From CAXWPM01 sp965206125 (GTDB lineage Bacteria > Acidobacteriota > Terriglobia > 20CM-2-55-15), in the NCBI GenBank assembly GCA_965206125.1, contig CBDBIN010000046.1, forward strand, positions 496,001-560,000: DNA of 64,000 nt, written 5' to 3'. This document shows, piece by piece, positions 41,957-51,335 of this stretch. A model generated the notes under the pieces. It saw only the letters and a list, made by a program, of their open reading frames with translations, had not been told where the DNA came from and did not search any database. The position numbers and the translations under genes were made by a program. Position 1 is the stretch's first letter. Every line of letters starts with the position of its first letter.

Positions 41957-43750
41957 ATGTCCAACAAGCAGAATCTGGAAACCATACGCCATTCGCTGGC
42001 CCACTTGATGGCCGCATGCATCCAGGAGTTTTACCCGGAGGCCAAGTTCGGAGTGGGCCCTGTGATCGCAGACGGCTTCTACTACGACGTTTACCTCGAA
42101 CACTCCCTGACGCCCGAGGATCTGGAGAGAATCGAACAGTTGATGCGTCGGAAGGTGGGGGAGAAGCTGACGTTCGAACGTTCCGAAATGCCCATGGCCG
42201 ATGCCATAGACAGGTTCGGGGAGATGACCCAGGACTATAAGGTCGAACTGCTCAACGACCTCAAGAACCGCGGCACGACGGCCATCGCCGACCTGGAGGA
42301 CGACAACCTGATCGGGGCCAGCGTCGAGACCGTCACCATCTACAAGACGGGAGATTTTGTCGACCTGTGCCGGGGGCCGCACATCGACAACACCCGGCAG
42401 ATCCGGCCGGACGCCTTCAAATTGACGCGCGTTTCGGGCGCGTACTGGCGTGGCGATCAGTCACGCGACCAGATGCAACGCGTCTACGGCGTGGCTTTCG
42501 AGGACAAGAAGGCGCTCAAGGCGTATTTCGTCCGCCTCGAGGAGGCACAGAAACGGGACCATCGGCGGGTGGGTGTTGAGCTGGACCTGTTCAGCATCCA
42601 TCCCGACACGGTCGGCGGCGGGCTTGTCCTGTGGCACCCGAAAGGCGGCCTGATACGGCATCTGACCGAGGAGTACTGCAAGCGCGAGCACCTGGCGAAC
42701 GGCTACGATTTCGTCTACACGCCGCACATCGGGCGGGCGACATTGTGGGAGACCAGCGGGCACCTCGATTTCTATGCGGACGGTATGTATGCCCCCGTCG
42801 AAGTCGACGACCAGAAATTCTACCTGAAGCCGATGAACTGCCCGTTCCACGTCAACATCTTCAAGAGCGGCATCCGCTCCTACAGGGATCTGCCGATCCG
42901 TCTGGCCGAGTGGGGGACGGTCTACCGGTACGAGCGCAGCGGCGTACTGCACGGGCTGACACGAGTTCGGGGATTCACCCAGGATGACGCGCACCTGTTC
43001 TGCCGACCGGATCAAATGCCCGAGGAAATCGACAAGGTTCTGGATTTCAGCCTGCACATCCTCCGCGCGTTCGGATTCGAGCAGTTCAAGCTCTACCTGA
43101 GCACAAGACCGGAAAAGAGGGTCGGACCGGAAGCCAGTTGGGACGCTGCCGAGGAGGCTCTCAAGGCCTCACTCGAACGTTCCGGCCTGCCGTTTGAGAT
43201 CAACATCGGGGACGGGTCGTTCTACGGCCCGAAGATCGACATCGTCCTGACCGATGCGATCGGTCGGCCCTGGCAATTGAGCACAATCCAGTTCGATTTC
43301 AACCTTCCGGAACGGTTCGATCTCAACTTCGTTGGCGAAGACGGGGGACAACATCGTCCTTACATGATCCATAGGGCGTTGCTCGGAAGCATGGAGCGCT
43401 TCTTCGGGCTCCTGATCGAGCATTACGGTGGCGCGTTTCCGGTTTGGCTGGCGCCCACGCAGGCGGTCGTGATCCCGATCGCGGACCGCCATGTCGACTA
43501 CTGCCGTACGGTCGTGGAACGGCTGCTGTCGGAAGGACTGCGCGTCGAGATCGATGACGGTGCGGACCGCATGAACGCGAAGATCCGCAAGGCGCAGATC
43601 CAGAAGATTCCGTACATGCTGGTTGCCGGGGACAGGGAGGCCGAGGCGAACAGCGTGGCTGTCCGGCTGCGGTGGGGCGAGGACCTCAAGGCCAAGACGA
43701 TCGACGAATTCCTCGCCATCGCCCGTGAGGCCATAGAGAAACGAGTGTAG
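41957..43750 (+). CDS. thrS: Threonyl-tRNA synthetase without the N-terminal TGS domain
   Basis: From the ATG at 41957 (ribosome site GAGGAG) the protein has 597 residues. It begins directly with the second additional domain (ETIRHSLAHLMAACIQEFYP; IADGFYYDVYL), so the usual N-terminal TGS domain of about 60 residues is absent. The editing site has a conserved HxxxH (RHSLAH). The class II core includes the zinc cysteine in LKPMNCPFHVN, motif 2 (GTVYRYERSGVLHGLTRVRG) and motif 3 (HRALLGSMERF). The anticodon domain ends EAIEKRV. The stop TAG belongs to the end of an inverted-repeat element. Confidence 0.97.
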   Translation: MSNKQNLETIRHSLAHLMAACIQEFYPEAKFGVGPVIADGFYYDVYLEHSLTPEDLERIEQLMRRKVGEKLTFERSEMPMADAIDRFGEMTQDYKVELLNDLKNRGTTAIADLEDDNLIGASVETVTIYKTGDFVDLCRGPHIDNTRQIRPDAFKLTRVSGAYWRGDQSRDQMQRVYGVAFEDKKALKAYFVRLEEAQKRDHRRVGVELDLFSIHPDTVGGGLVLWHPKGGLIRHLTEEYCKREHLANGYDFVYTPHIGRATLWETSGHLDFYADGMYAPVEVDDQKFYLKPMNCPFHVNIFKSGIRSYRDLPIRLAEWGTVYRYERSGVLHGLTRVRGFTQDDAHLFCRPDQMPEEIDKVLDFSLHILRAFGFEQFKLYLSTRPEKRVGPEASWDAAEEALKASLERSGLPFEINIGDGSFYGPKIDIVLTDAIGRPWQLSTIQFDFNLPERFDLNFVGEDGGQHRPYMIHRALLGSMERFFGLLIEHYGGAFPVWLAPTQAVVIPIADRHVDYCRTVVERLLSEGLRVEIDDGADRMNAKIRKAQIQKIPYMLVAGDREAEANSVAVRLRWGEDLKAKTIDEFLAIAREAIEKRV

Positions 43751-43971
43751 GGGTGGCACCTGTGGCCATCCGACGGCATTACTTTAAGGAACCGAGGATG
43801 CCCCCGAGTTCGTTTAAGGAACGGGGAGGTGCCCCCGAGTCCGTTTAAGGAACGGAGGATGCCCCCGAGTCCGTTCAAGGAACGGGGAGGATGCTCCCGA
43901 GTTCGTTTCGAGGAAGGGGGAGTCCCGATGCTAAGGGGAAGCTGACGGGCGGGCACAGGTCCCGCCCCTAC
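43747..43971. mobile_element. Small non-coding inverted-repeat element (MITE-like), copy 2
   Basis: This 225-bp element has the same ends as the one at 30186-30393: GTAGGGGTGGCACCTGTGGC at the left and, from the right, GTAGGGGCGGGACCTGTGCC. The interior differs: about four to five imperfect copies of a 35-bp unit containing GGAACGGAGGATGCCCCCGA. The left end provides the TAG stop of thrS. No gene lies between 43751 and 44051. It fits a family of short elements with conserved ends and free interiors. Confidence 0.8.
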
Positions 43972-44051
43972 ACCGTCACCCTTGTTATTTAAACAGCCCG
44001 TGGCGGAGCGAACCTTCACCCCGCCGCGAAATCTGATCGATTGACCGTCGA

Positions 44052-44483
44052 CTACTGACCGCCTCCCTTCTGCATATTCCGCATATCCATCATCATCTTG
44101 GCCATCGGGTCGGGCAGGGACTCGACGTCATCGGGGTTGACACCTCGGAGTGCCCCCTGTCCAGCCTGCCACCCCATCTTGCACTCACCGCATACGGGTT
44201 CGCCTGCGCTGAGCTTCATGCCGCACGGGCACATGGCACCGGCGAGGGCGCAGAAATCGCAGCCTTCGGTCAGGCAACAGGAATACTTGCCGGCCTCGGC
44301 AAGACCACTCTTGAATTCCGCCAGCTGCGTGTGCAACGTCCGAAGCGTCTGCCTTTCGTCGACCGTCGGCATGGGCATCTCTTGCTCCGCCGCATTGAGA
44401 GTGATCTCGGTGTGATGCATCAGGGTTGCGGTTCCGGCCAGAACAAAAACCGCCATCATCAGGCCGGCAACTGTCTTTTTCAT
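44052..44483 (-). CDS. Small exported cysteine-rich protein, possible metal binder
   Basis: From the ATG at 44483 (ribosome site GGAGG) the protein has 143 residues with a signal peptide (MKKTVAGLMMAVFVLAGTA). The mature part has eight cysteines within 33 residues (69, 70, 75, 78, 85, 87, 98 and 101), arranged as CC..C-x2-C..C-x-C..C-x2-C, around GMKLSAGEPVC. The C-terminus is Met/Asp-rich. The longer frame to 44888 is rejected because it crosses the divergent gene. The pattern suggests metal coordination or disulphides in the periplasm. I do not recognise the family. It is divergent from a DUF3179 gene across about 200 bp. Confidence 0.75.
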   Translation of the reverse strand: MKKTVAGLMMAVFVLAGTATLMHHTEITLNAAEQEMPMPTVDERQTLRTLHTQLAEFKSGLAEAGKYSCCLTEGCDFCALAGAMCPCGMKLSAGEPVCGECKMGWQAGQGALRGVNPDDVESLPDPMAKMMMDMRNMQKGGGQ

Positions 44484-44682
44484 AATCTTACGGAGCCTCC
44501 ATGGGTAGCTGAAACTGTATTGCTGAAACCGAGCGATCTGCTGATGATTGCTACAAAAGTCTAGTTGAGCCTGTTGGAGGTGTTTGTAGTCCTGCTCACA
44601 CACCCTGGCAAGTTTCGATCGCGCAGCAATGTAACCGGAATCACTGTCTTTTCGACGGCGTACGCGCGATGCTTGGGAGATT

Positions 44683-45696
44683 GTGATGCTGATGGCTTTT
44701 CTCGTGTTGTTCCTGTTGGCGCAGAACCCGGCGACTTTGGTAGTCGATGGACATCCCGTCGTCGATGTCCTGCCACGCGACGCTATTCCGGCGATCGATC
44801 GAACCGTTTTCGTTTCCGCCGGGGAAGCGGACGATTTCATGAGCGACGACGAACTCGTCATCGGTGTCGTCGCCGGGGGTGTGGCCAAGGCCTATTCCAC
44901 CTGGCTGCTGGATCGCCACGAGATCGTCAATGACGTCATCGGGTCGACGCCGATTGCGGTGACGTGGTGCCCGCTCTGCTATACGGGCATCGTCTACGCC
45001 CGGGAGGTTGACGGAAGAGAACTGACCTTCGGCGTGTCCGGCCGTCTCTGGCGCGAGAACCTCGTGATGTACGACCGACAGAGCGAGTCTTTCTGGTCGC
45101 AGGCCGGGGGCCGCGCGATCGCCGGTCCCATGAAGGACACCAAGCTGGAAATGTTTCCGGCAGAGATGATGACCTGGAAGCAGTGGTGGACTCTCCATCC
45201 GGAAACCCGCGTGCTTTCCAAGTACGTGGGCGGAAGACTCGAGGGCGCTGCCGATGCGTACGCCGACTACCACAGAAGCTCCCGGATTGGTGTGACGCGC
45301 ACGCTCGGGTTCTCCGATTCAGGGCTCGGGCCAAAGGAACGCGTCCTCAGCTTCGTCATGGACGGCCAGGCGTTCAGCGTCCCGTTGGCGGAACTGTCCG
45401 ACGACCCCGTGGTCACGATCGAGACGGCCAGCGGTCCGCTCCTGATTGTCGGAACCCCGGACGGCCGAACGGCCAGGGTATTCGTGACAGAGTCTCGGGA
45501 GTGGTCACACTTCGGTGAACGCGAAGGCAGGACGATTATCAAGGATGGTGGATTGGGCTCCGAGTGGGACGGCTATACCGGTCGGGCCCTTGCCGGGCCA
45601 GCAGAGGGCCGGACGCTCGACCAGATTCCTGCCACCCTCTCCTACTGGTTCGCCTGGAAGACGTTCTACCCCAACACCACGATAATACGTCCGTAG
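44683..45696 (+). CDS. DUF3179 domain-containing exported protein
   Basis: The 337-residue product has a short hydrophobic N-terminus (FLVLFLLAQNP) and then a full DUF3179 domain: VVDVLPRDAIPAID, the hallmark WCPLCYTGIVY (residues 95-99), FGVSGRLWRENLVMYDRQSE, SFWSQAGGRAIAGP and a closing YWFAWKTFYPNT. The conserved Cys pair suggests redox or metal binding, but the function of the family is unknown. It starts with GTG at 44683 or ATG three bases later. It is divergent from the Cys-rich exported protein; the shared cysteine theme and promoter region hint at related roles, which is only inference. Confidence 0.88.
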   Translation: MMLMAFLVLFLLAQNPATLVVDGHPVVDVLPRDAIPAIDRTVFVSAGEADDFMSDDELVIGVVAGGVAKAYSTWLLDRHEIVNDVIGSTPIAVTWCPLCYTGIVYAREVDGRELTFGVSGRLWRENLVMYDRQSESFWSQAGGRAIAGPMKDTKLEMFPAEMMTWKQWWTLHPETRVLSKYVGGRLEGAADAYADYHRSSRIGVTRTLGFSDSGLGPKERVLSFVMDGQAFSVPLAELSDDPVVTIETASGPLLIVGTPDGRTARVFVTESREWSHFGEREGRTIIKDGGLGSEWDGYTGRALAGPAEGRTLDQIPATLSYWFAWKTFYPNTTIIRP

Positions 45697-45828
45697 GTCC
45701 GGATGTGATTGTTCGAACGCTTGACTCCTGGTCCATTCGGCAGTAGAACGGCAGGACAACCTATCAAGACAACCTGAATCGGAGCGGGCAAAATGCCGCT
45801 TTCGGCCTGAAGGTTTGAGGGAGACGTT

Positions 45829-47870
45829 ATGCCCAAGCGAGCTTACCTTGCCATGCTCGTCGTCCTGTTGCTGCCTGCAACGCTATCCGCGCAGCTCGAA
45901 GACAGGTTGACGCTGGATCTCTATCTGGAACTCGAGAGGGTGTCCAATCCCCGGATATCCCCCCGACGGGATCCAGATCATCTACACGCGGCAGTGGATC
46001 GACAAAGTCAACGACAGCCGCGAATCATCGCTGTGGATCATGAATGCCGATGGGAGCCGGAACCGGTTCCTGATCGACGGCTCGAACGCCAGGTGGTCGC
46101 CCGATGGCGAGCGCATCGCATTCACGGCGCCGGGCGAACCCCGAGGCTCGCAGATCTTCGTGCGATGGATGGACGCCGAAGGCGCGGTCACACAGATTAC
46201 CCACGTAGACAAGGGCCCGGGATCGATCAAGTGGTCACCCGATGGAAACCATATCGGCTTCACGATGCTCGTCGATGAGAAGCAGTCCTGGAGTATCGAC
46301 ATGCCAGATCGCCCCGAAGGGGCGGACTGGACTGCCGCCCCCAAGATTGTCACGCGTCTCGCTTACAGACGGGACCGACAGGGATTCACCGACACCGGGT
46401 ATCGGCACATATTTGTCGTTCCATCGAGCGGAGGAACTCCGAGACAGATCACCCGAGGGAGCTACAACCATAGCTCGGTCGAGTGGACACCAGACGGGAG
46501 AAGCATCCTGTTCAGCGGCCTGCGCGAGGACGAGGCCGAGTACCAGTGGCGCGAGAGGTCACATCTACTCGGTGGACGTTGCGACCCGCGAAGTGCGCCA
46601 GGTGACCGATCATCATGGTCCCGATTCCGGACCAGTCGTTTCGCCCGACGGCAGTCGGATTGTCTATGCAGGGTACGACTGGACAGAGGATACTTTCGTC
46701 GAACGGAAGCTCTACGTCGTCGAGCTCGACGGGCGGAACGGCCGGCTCGCCTCAGGCAATTGGGATCGGTCCCCATCGAACATCACATGGAATGCCTCGA
46801 GTGATGGCGTCTACTTCACCGCCAGCGACTCGGGAACGCGCAACCTGTATTTCCTGCCGCTTGAAGGCGACGGGGCCGGCGTCGTCCGGCCGGTTTCGAC
46901 CCGGCACGCAGATGCTGACCACCACCGATATTCACCCGTCCGGGATGGCTGTCGGCACCCTCACAAGCTTCCACAGCCCGGCTGATGTCGTGATTTTCGA
47001 TGTGGACGATCCATCATCCCTCAAACAGCTCACGGCCGTGAACGAGGACATCCTGGCGGACAAGAAGCTCGGGGAAGTCCACGAGATCACCTACACGTCG
47101 ACCGACGACCTCGAAATCCAGGGCTGGTACATCACGCCCCCGGATTTCGACCCGAACCGCAGGTACCCGCTGCAGCTCCACATCCATGGCGGACCGCATG
47201 GCATGTACAACGTCGGCTTCAACTTCGGTTGGCAGGAGCAGGCCGCCAACGACTACGTCATTCTGTATACGAACCCCCGTGGGAGCTCCGGTTACGGTAG
47301 TGAGTTCGGCAACGAGATCATGCGCGCGTATCCCAGCAAGGACTACGACGACCTCATGGCCGGAGTGGATGCGCTTCTCGAAGAAGGCTTCGTCGATTCA
47401 GACAACATGGTTTGTCACCGGGTGCAGTGGAGGTGGCGTGCTGACCGCCTGGGTGGTCGGGCATACCGATCGGTTCGCCGCCGCTTCGGCGAACTGCCCG
47501 GTGATCGATTGGGTTAGTTTCGTGGGAACGACCGATGGAGCGAGTTGGTATCGCAACTTCGATGAGCTCCCCTGGGTGGACCCGAGCGAACACATCCGAC
47601 GCTCCCCGCCTCACATACGTCGGGAACGTCACGACTCCGACGATGTTGATGACCGGCGTCAACGACCTGCGGACACCGATGCCGCAGACCGAGCAGTTCT
47701 ACAGCGCGCTGCGGTACCTGAAGGTTCCCGCGGCGATGGTGAGATTCAACGACGAGTGGCACGGCACGACGTCGAACCCGTCCAACTTCATGCGCACCCA
47801 GCTCTACCTGCGATACTGGTTCGAGAAGTACCGGACGGACACGCCGTCGACCGACGTCCAGAATCAGTAG
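45829..47870 (+). pseudogene. Exported S9-family (prolyl oligopeptidase-like) peptidase, five frameshifts
   Basis: Read across frames, this is a normal S9 peptidase: signal peptide (LAMLVVLLLPATLSAQ), a TolB-like propeller (WSPDGERIAFTAPG, EWTPDGRSILFSG, VVSPDGSRIVYAGYDW), then an alpha/beta hydrolase domain with HIHGGPHGMYNVGFNF, the nucleophile elbow GCSGGG, and the C-terminal TPTMLMTGVNDLRTP and FNDEWHGTT. The frame changes at about 45964, 46556, 46906, 47407 and 47612. Each is repaired by removing one base, mostly one extra C or G in a short run. No single frame encodes the catalytic domain. It is either a pseudogene or a poorly sequenced stretch; the domain content is otherwise well preserved. 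Confidence 0.88.
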
Positions 47871-47972
47871 ACTGCCGGTGATCACCGCGGAGGCGCCGAG
47901 CATCGCGAGGCGTCCCGCGGTACCCGCGGCAGGTACCTGAACAAGCTGGTTTTCTGGTATATCTCTTTGAGG

Positions 47973-50891
47973 ATGTACCGAGCCCGACGCCTGTTCTTCG
48001 CTACGTTCGCTCTCCTGGCCCTGACACTCTCGGTCCAGGCGCAAACGACAACCGGTTCGATCCTGGGCGACGTCACCGATCCGTCGGGAGCTGTCCTGGA
48101 GGGTGCCGCGATCCGTGCGGTCAACGACAGTACCGGTGCCGTGCGTCGGACCCGGACCAACGCCCAGGGATTGTTTCGCATCGACGGACTCGTACCCGCC
48201 CTCTACAGCATCACCGTGGAATTCCCCGGTTTTCGTACGGTCAACCATTCCGGGCTGAGGGTGCCCATTCAGGGCGAAGTGAAGCTCGACTTCGAACTCC
48301 CTATCGGGCCCGTCGCTGAATCGGTTTCGGTCACCGGCCAAGCGCCGCTTGTCACCACCACCGAGCAGGTCATCAAGACCGTCGTCGACAATCGGCTCGT
48401 CGAAAACCTCCCGCTCAAGTCCAGGGACTTCCTGGACCTCGGCTTGCTGGCGCCCGGGGTTTCCCTCGACCAGAGTTCGATACGAAGCGGGGCAACCGAA
48501 TCGATCAGCTTCTTCGGTCTCGAGGAGCGCTACAAATCCGTCTGGCTCGAGGGTGTTGACTTCAACGACGAGGTGACCTCAGGCGGGACCAACCTTTCCA
48601 GAGCCACACGAACCCGCCTCGGCCAGGAGGCTGTGCAGGAGTTCCAGGTGCTGACCAGCGGTTACTCGGCGGAGTTCGGCCGGACGGCGGCTGGCGCGAT
48701 CAACGTCGTTATCAAGTCCGGAGGCAACGATGTCCATGGCAACGCTTTCTATTTCCTAAGGGACGACTCCTTCGATAAACCCGCCTTCCGGGTCGTCGGC
48801 GGTGAGGCGACGCCCGCTTCCGATGTGCCGCCTTTCAAACGTAAGCAGTACGGCGGGACCGTCGGCGGGCCGATCGTGCGGGACCGAGCCTTCTACTTCG
48901 GCTCCATTGAACGGCAAACTGGGGACGAAAGCGCCCAGATCTCGATACCGAAGACGGTAGAAGAATTTGTCGATTCCCTCGGGATGGGCTACGACACCAG
49001 ATCCGTAGTCCCGCAGGAACGGCGCGAGATCAACGCGTTGGGAAAGTTCACCTTCAACCTGAACCCGTCGCACACGCTGAACGCGACATATCTCTACGAC
49101 GACAACCGGGAGTTCAACAAGAACATCGGTGGCCAGATCGGGGCAGACAACGGGTTCGATGACCTGGGAAGCAGCTACTTCGCGTCGTTGAACCACAGCA
49201 GCGTTCTCGGTACGGCGACCGTCAACGAACTACGCGTGAACCGATCAATCCAGAGGCTGTTCCGCGGTGTTCAGTCCGACGGACCGTTCCTGCCAACCCT
49301 GGATTTCCCGTCCGTGGACGTCGGCACGAACGGCGGAACGACACCACAGGGGCGTGTCCAGAAGAATTGGATCCTCGCCAACACGACCAGCCACCAGACC
49401 AGCAACCATACGATCAAGTGGGGCGGCGAAATCAACAATGCGGCGGCTTCGAACGACACGAACGGCACGTTCAACGGTGCGTTTCGCTTTCCGGACGATA
49501 CGGCGCCGTTCGTGCCGAATCGATACGTCGCGAGTTTCAACCTGCAGTTCGAGCGCGGCGATAGCCCGGACCCGACGTTCGTCAGGGTCGATCGCGACGT
49601 TGCGATGTACGCGCTCTTTGTGAACGACACCTGGCGTGTCAGTCGGACCCTGACGCTCAACGCCGGGCTCCGCTACGACCTGCGAGTGTTCAAGGCCGAT
49701 TTGGGCGGCCCGGATGCTTTCGAGCAGTCCGGCTTTTCGCGCGACCGCCCCCAGGATGTATGGCTGGAGGTTGCGCTCGGGCCCGCGGGAGCCCTCGGGA
49801 CCGACTATTGGCGCCCCGTACCAACCGATTCGTTGGACCTGTCGCCCCGCTTCGGGTTGTCGTGGGATCCGCGGGGAGACGGCCGGGCCGTCATTCGCGC
49901 CAGCTACGGTATCTTCCACGATCGAATATGGACGCTCGGCCTGCGCGGAGTGATCGCCGGCTACAATGGGTTGATTGCTCAGAGAGTCGAGGTGACGAAC
50001 CCCGATTTCTTCCCAAACATTCCGGCTGCTGCCGGGCTGCCCGCCACCACGACTAGTGTGACGGCCGTGCCGGCGCCCTCGGCAGACACCCCCTATGCGC
50101 AACACTCGAGCGCTGGATTCGGGTACGAGATCTCACCTGACGTGGCGTTTTCGGCCGACTTCACCCACATCCTGGGCTTGAACTTCCAGATGATCTACAA
50201 CGCTAACGCGCCCCTGCCCCTGGAGACGACCCGAGGGGAGCGCGTCTGTCCAATGGCCGAACTTCTCGCCGCTCGCGGCGCCGGCGCATGTACGCAGATG
50301 CGGATGTCCCAAGACCAGAGCAACCGACTGCACGTCAACACCGCGACCCTGAGGCTGGAGCGGAGGTTTGCCGACCGCTACGGGTTCCTCATCGGCTATA
50401 CCGTCGGGCAGTCGAGACAATGGTCCGAGGGAGCGTTCGGATCCTCGCCCAGCAACGCGTACGACCGCTTCAACGAACTGGACTTCGGCCCGACCGCGAA
50501 CGATGTCCGGCATCGTTTTACCGGTCACCTCATGTATGAGCTCCCGTTCGAGGTTCAGTTTGCGACTATCGTGACTGCCAACAGCGCGCCGCCCTATAAC
50601 CATACGACCGGCCTCGACGACAACCTCGATTTCGTACGTAACGATCGTCCTGCCGGTGTGGGATTCAATTCCCTCCGCGGCCAACCCTTCTTCCAGGCAG
50701 ACCTCAGGCTCTCGAAGCGAATCACGATCGACGAAAACCGGGACGTGGAAGTCCTTTGGGAGATGTTCAACCTTTTCAACAGGGCGAATCTGTCCAACTT
50801 CAACGGGAACGCCCGCTCTTCTACATTCCGGCAGGCGCGCACTGCGTTGTCTCCCTTCCAGGCTCAGTTCGGAATCAAGTTCCGGTTCTGA
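47973..50891 (+). CDS. Oar-type TonB-dependent outer-membrane receptor
   Basis: The 972-residue protein (ATG at 47973; a TTG two codons earlier is possible) has a signal peptide ending VQAQ, then a carboxypeptidase-regulatory-like domain (GSILGDVTDPSGAVLEGAAI to about residue 115). A plug domain follows (LPLKSRDFLDLGLLAPGVSL, EFQVLTSGYSAEFGRTAAGA), and then a long beta-barrel ending in FGIKFRF, with a terminal aromatic. Such receptors are numerous in Acidobacteriota and Bacteroidota. They import or bind large substrates with TonB energy. No SusD partner is adjacent, and the ligand is unknown. A palindromic repeat follows the gene. Confidence 0.93.
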   Translation: MYRARRLFFATFALLALTLSVQAQTTTGSILGDVTDPSGAVLEGAAIRAVNDSTGAVRRTRTNAQGLFRIDGLVPALYSITVEFPGFRTVNHSGLRVPIQGEVKLDFELPIGPVAESVSVTGQAPLVTTTEQVIKTVVDNRLVENLPLKSRDFLDLGLLAPGVSLDQSSIRSGATESISFFGLEERYKSVWLEGVDFNDEVTSGGTNLSRATRTRLGQEAVQEFQVLTSGYSAEFGRTAAGAINVVIKSGGNDVHGNAFYFLRDDSFDKPAFRVVGGEATPASDVPPFKRKQYGGTVGGPIVRDRAFYFGSIERQTGDESAQISIPKTVEEFVDSLGMGYDTRSVVPQERREINALGKFTFNLNPSHTLNATYLYDDNREFNKNIGGQIGADNGFDDLGSSYFASLNHSSVLGTATVNELRVNRSIQRLFRGVQSDGPFLPTLDFPSVDVGTNGGTTPQGRVQKNWILANTTSHQTSNHTIKWGGEINNAAASNDTNGTFNGAFRFPDDTAPFVPNRYVASFNLQFERGDSPDPTFVRVDRDVAMYALFVNDTWRVSRTLTLNAGLRYDLRVFKADLGGPDAFEQSGFSRDRPQDVWLEVALGPAGALGTDYWRPVPTDSLDLSPRFGLSWDPRGDGRAVIRASYGIFHDRIWTLGLRGVIAGYNGLIAQRVEVTNPDFFPNIPAAAGLPATTTSVTAVPAPSADTPYAQHSSAGFGYEISPDVAFSADFTHILGLNFQMIYNANAPLPLETTRGERVCPMAELLAARGAGACTQMRMSQDQSNRLHVNTATLRLERRFADRYGFLIGYTVGQSRQWSEGAFGSSPSNAYDRFNELDFGPTANDVRHRFTGHLMYELPFEVQFATIVTANSAPPYNHTTGLDDNLDFVRNDRPAGVGFNSLRGQPFFQADLRLSKRITIDENRDVEVLWEMFNLFNRANLSNFNGNARSSTFRQARTALSPFQAQFGIKFRF

Positions 50892-50910
50892 GGCCGGTGG
50901 AACGAGGTCT

Positions 50911-51010
50911 ACCCGGTCGCTACCGCTTCCGGTTCTGTTGTGGGCGTCGGGCCCACCGCGCCGCATGCTGGTCCCCGCAGTCAGAACCCGGAGCGGTAGC
51001 GAGGGGGTTG
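50911..51010. repeat. Inverted pair of the REP-like sequence found at 3182-3544
   Basis: CAGAACCGGAAGCGGTAGCG (on the minus strand, from 50937) faces CAGAACCCGGAGCGGTAGCG (plus strand, from 50982). The arms are about 27 bp with a 44-bp spacer that itself contains GGGCGTCGGGCCC. The arm sequence is nearly identical to that of the tandem array near purH, 47 kb away. It lies in the 190-bp gap between the TonB receptor and oadG. Confidence 0.85.
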
Positions 51011-51080
51011 GGCAACCGATTGGCAGCGTCTCCGTGTGCTAAGATGAGCGTTCCTGATCGGGCGTAACGGACTCAAACTA

Positions 51081-51335
51081 ATGGATCTCGCGGTCATAGA
51101 ATTGTTGAAACAGGGTGGCGTGATCATGGCGCTCGGCTTGGGCGTTGTTTTCTCTCTGCTCAGCGTCCTGGTGTTCGCCGTTTACGGAATGTCTTACCTG
51201 GCCGGGTTGATCGATGTGCCCCTGCCGTTGCCGGTCGCAGCCATCGGGGAGGCCGCCGCGGCGGACGACTCGGATGTCGTCGCTGCAATCACGGCCGCTG
51301 TTCACGCCCATCGGAACAGGACAGGAGTAGCTTGA
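51081..51335 (+). CDS. oadG: Sodium-translocating decarboxylase, small membrane (gamma) subunit
   Basis: The 84-residue protein has one N-terminal transmembrane helix (GGVIMALGLGVVFSLLSVLV) and a polar, Ala/Asp-rich tail ending NRTGVA, typical of the oxaloacetate decarboxylase gamma chain that anchors the complex. Its stop overlaps the oadA start (TGATG), and oadB follows, so the order is gamma-alpha-beta. Alone it would be hard to identify; the context makes it convincing. Confidence 0.87.
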   Translation: MDLAVIELLKQGGVIMALGLGVVFSLLSVLVFAVYGMSYLAGLIDVPLPLPVAAIGEAAAADDSDVVAAITAAVHAHRNRTGVA

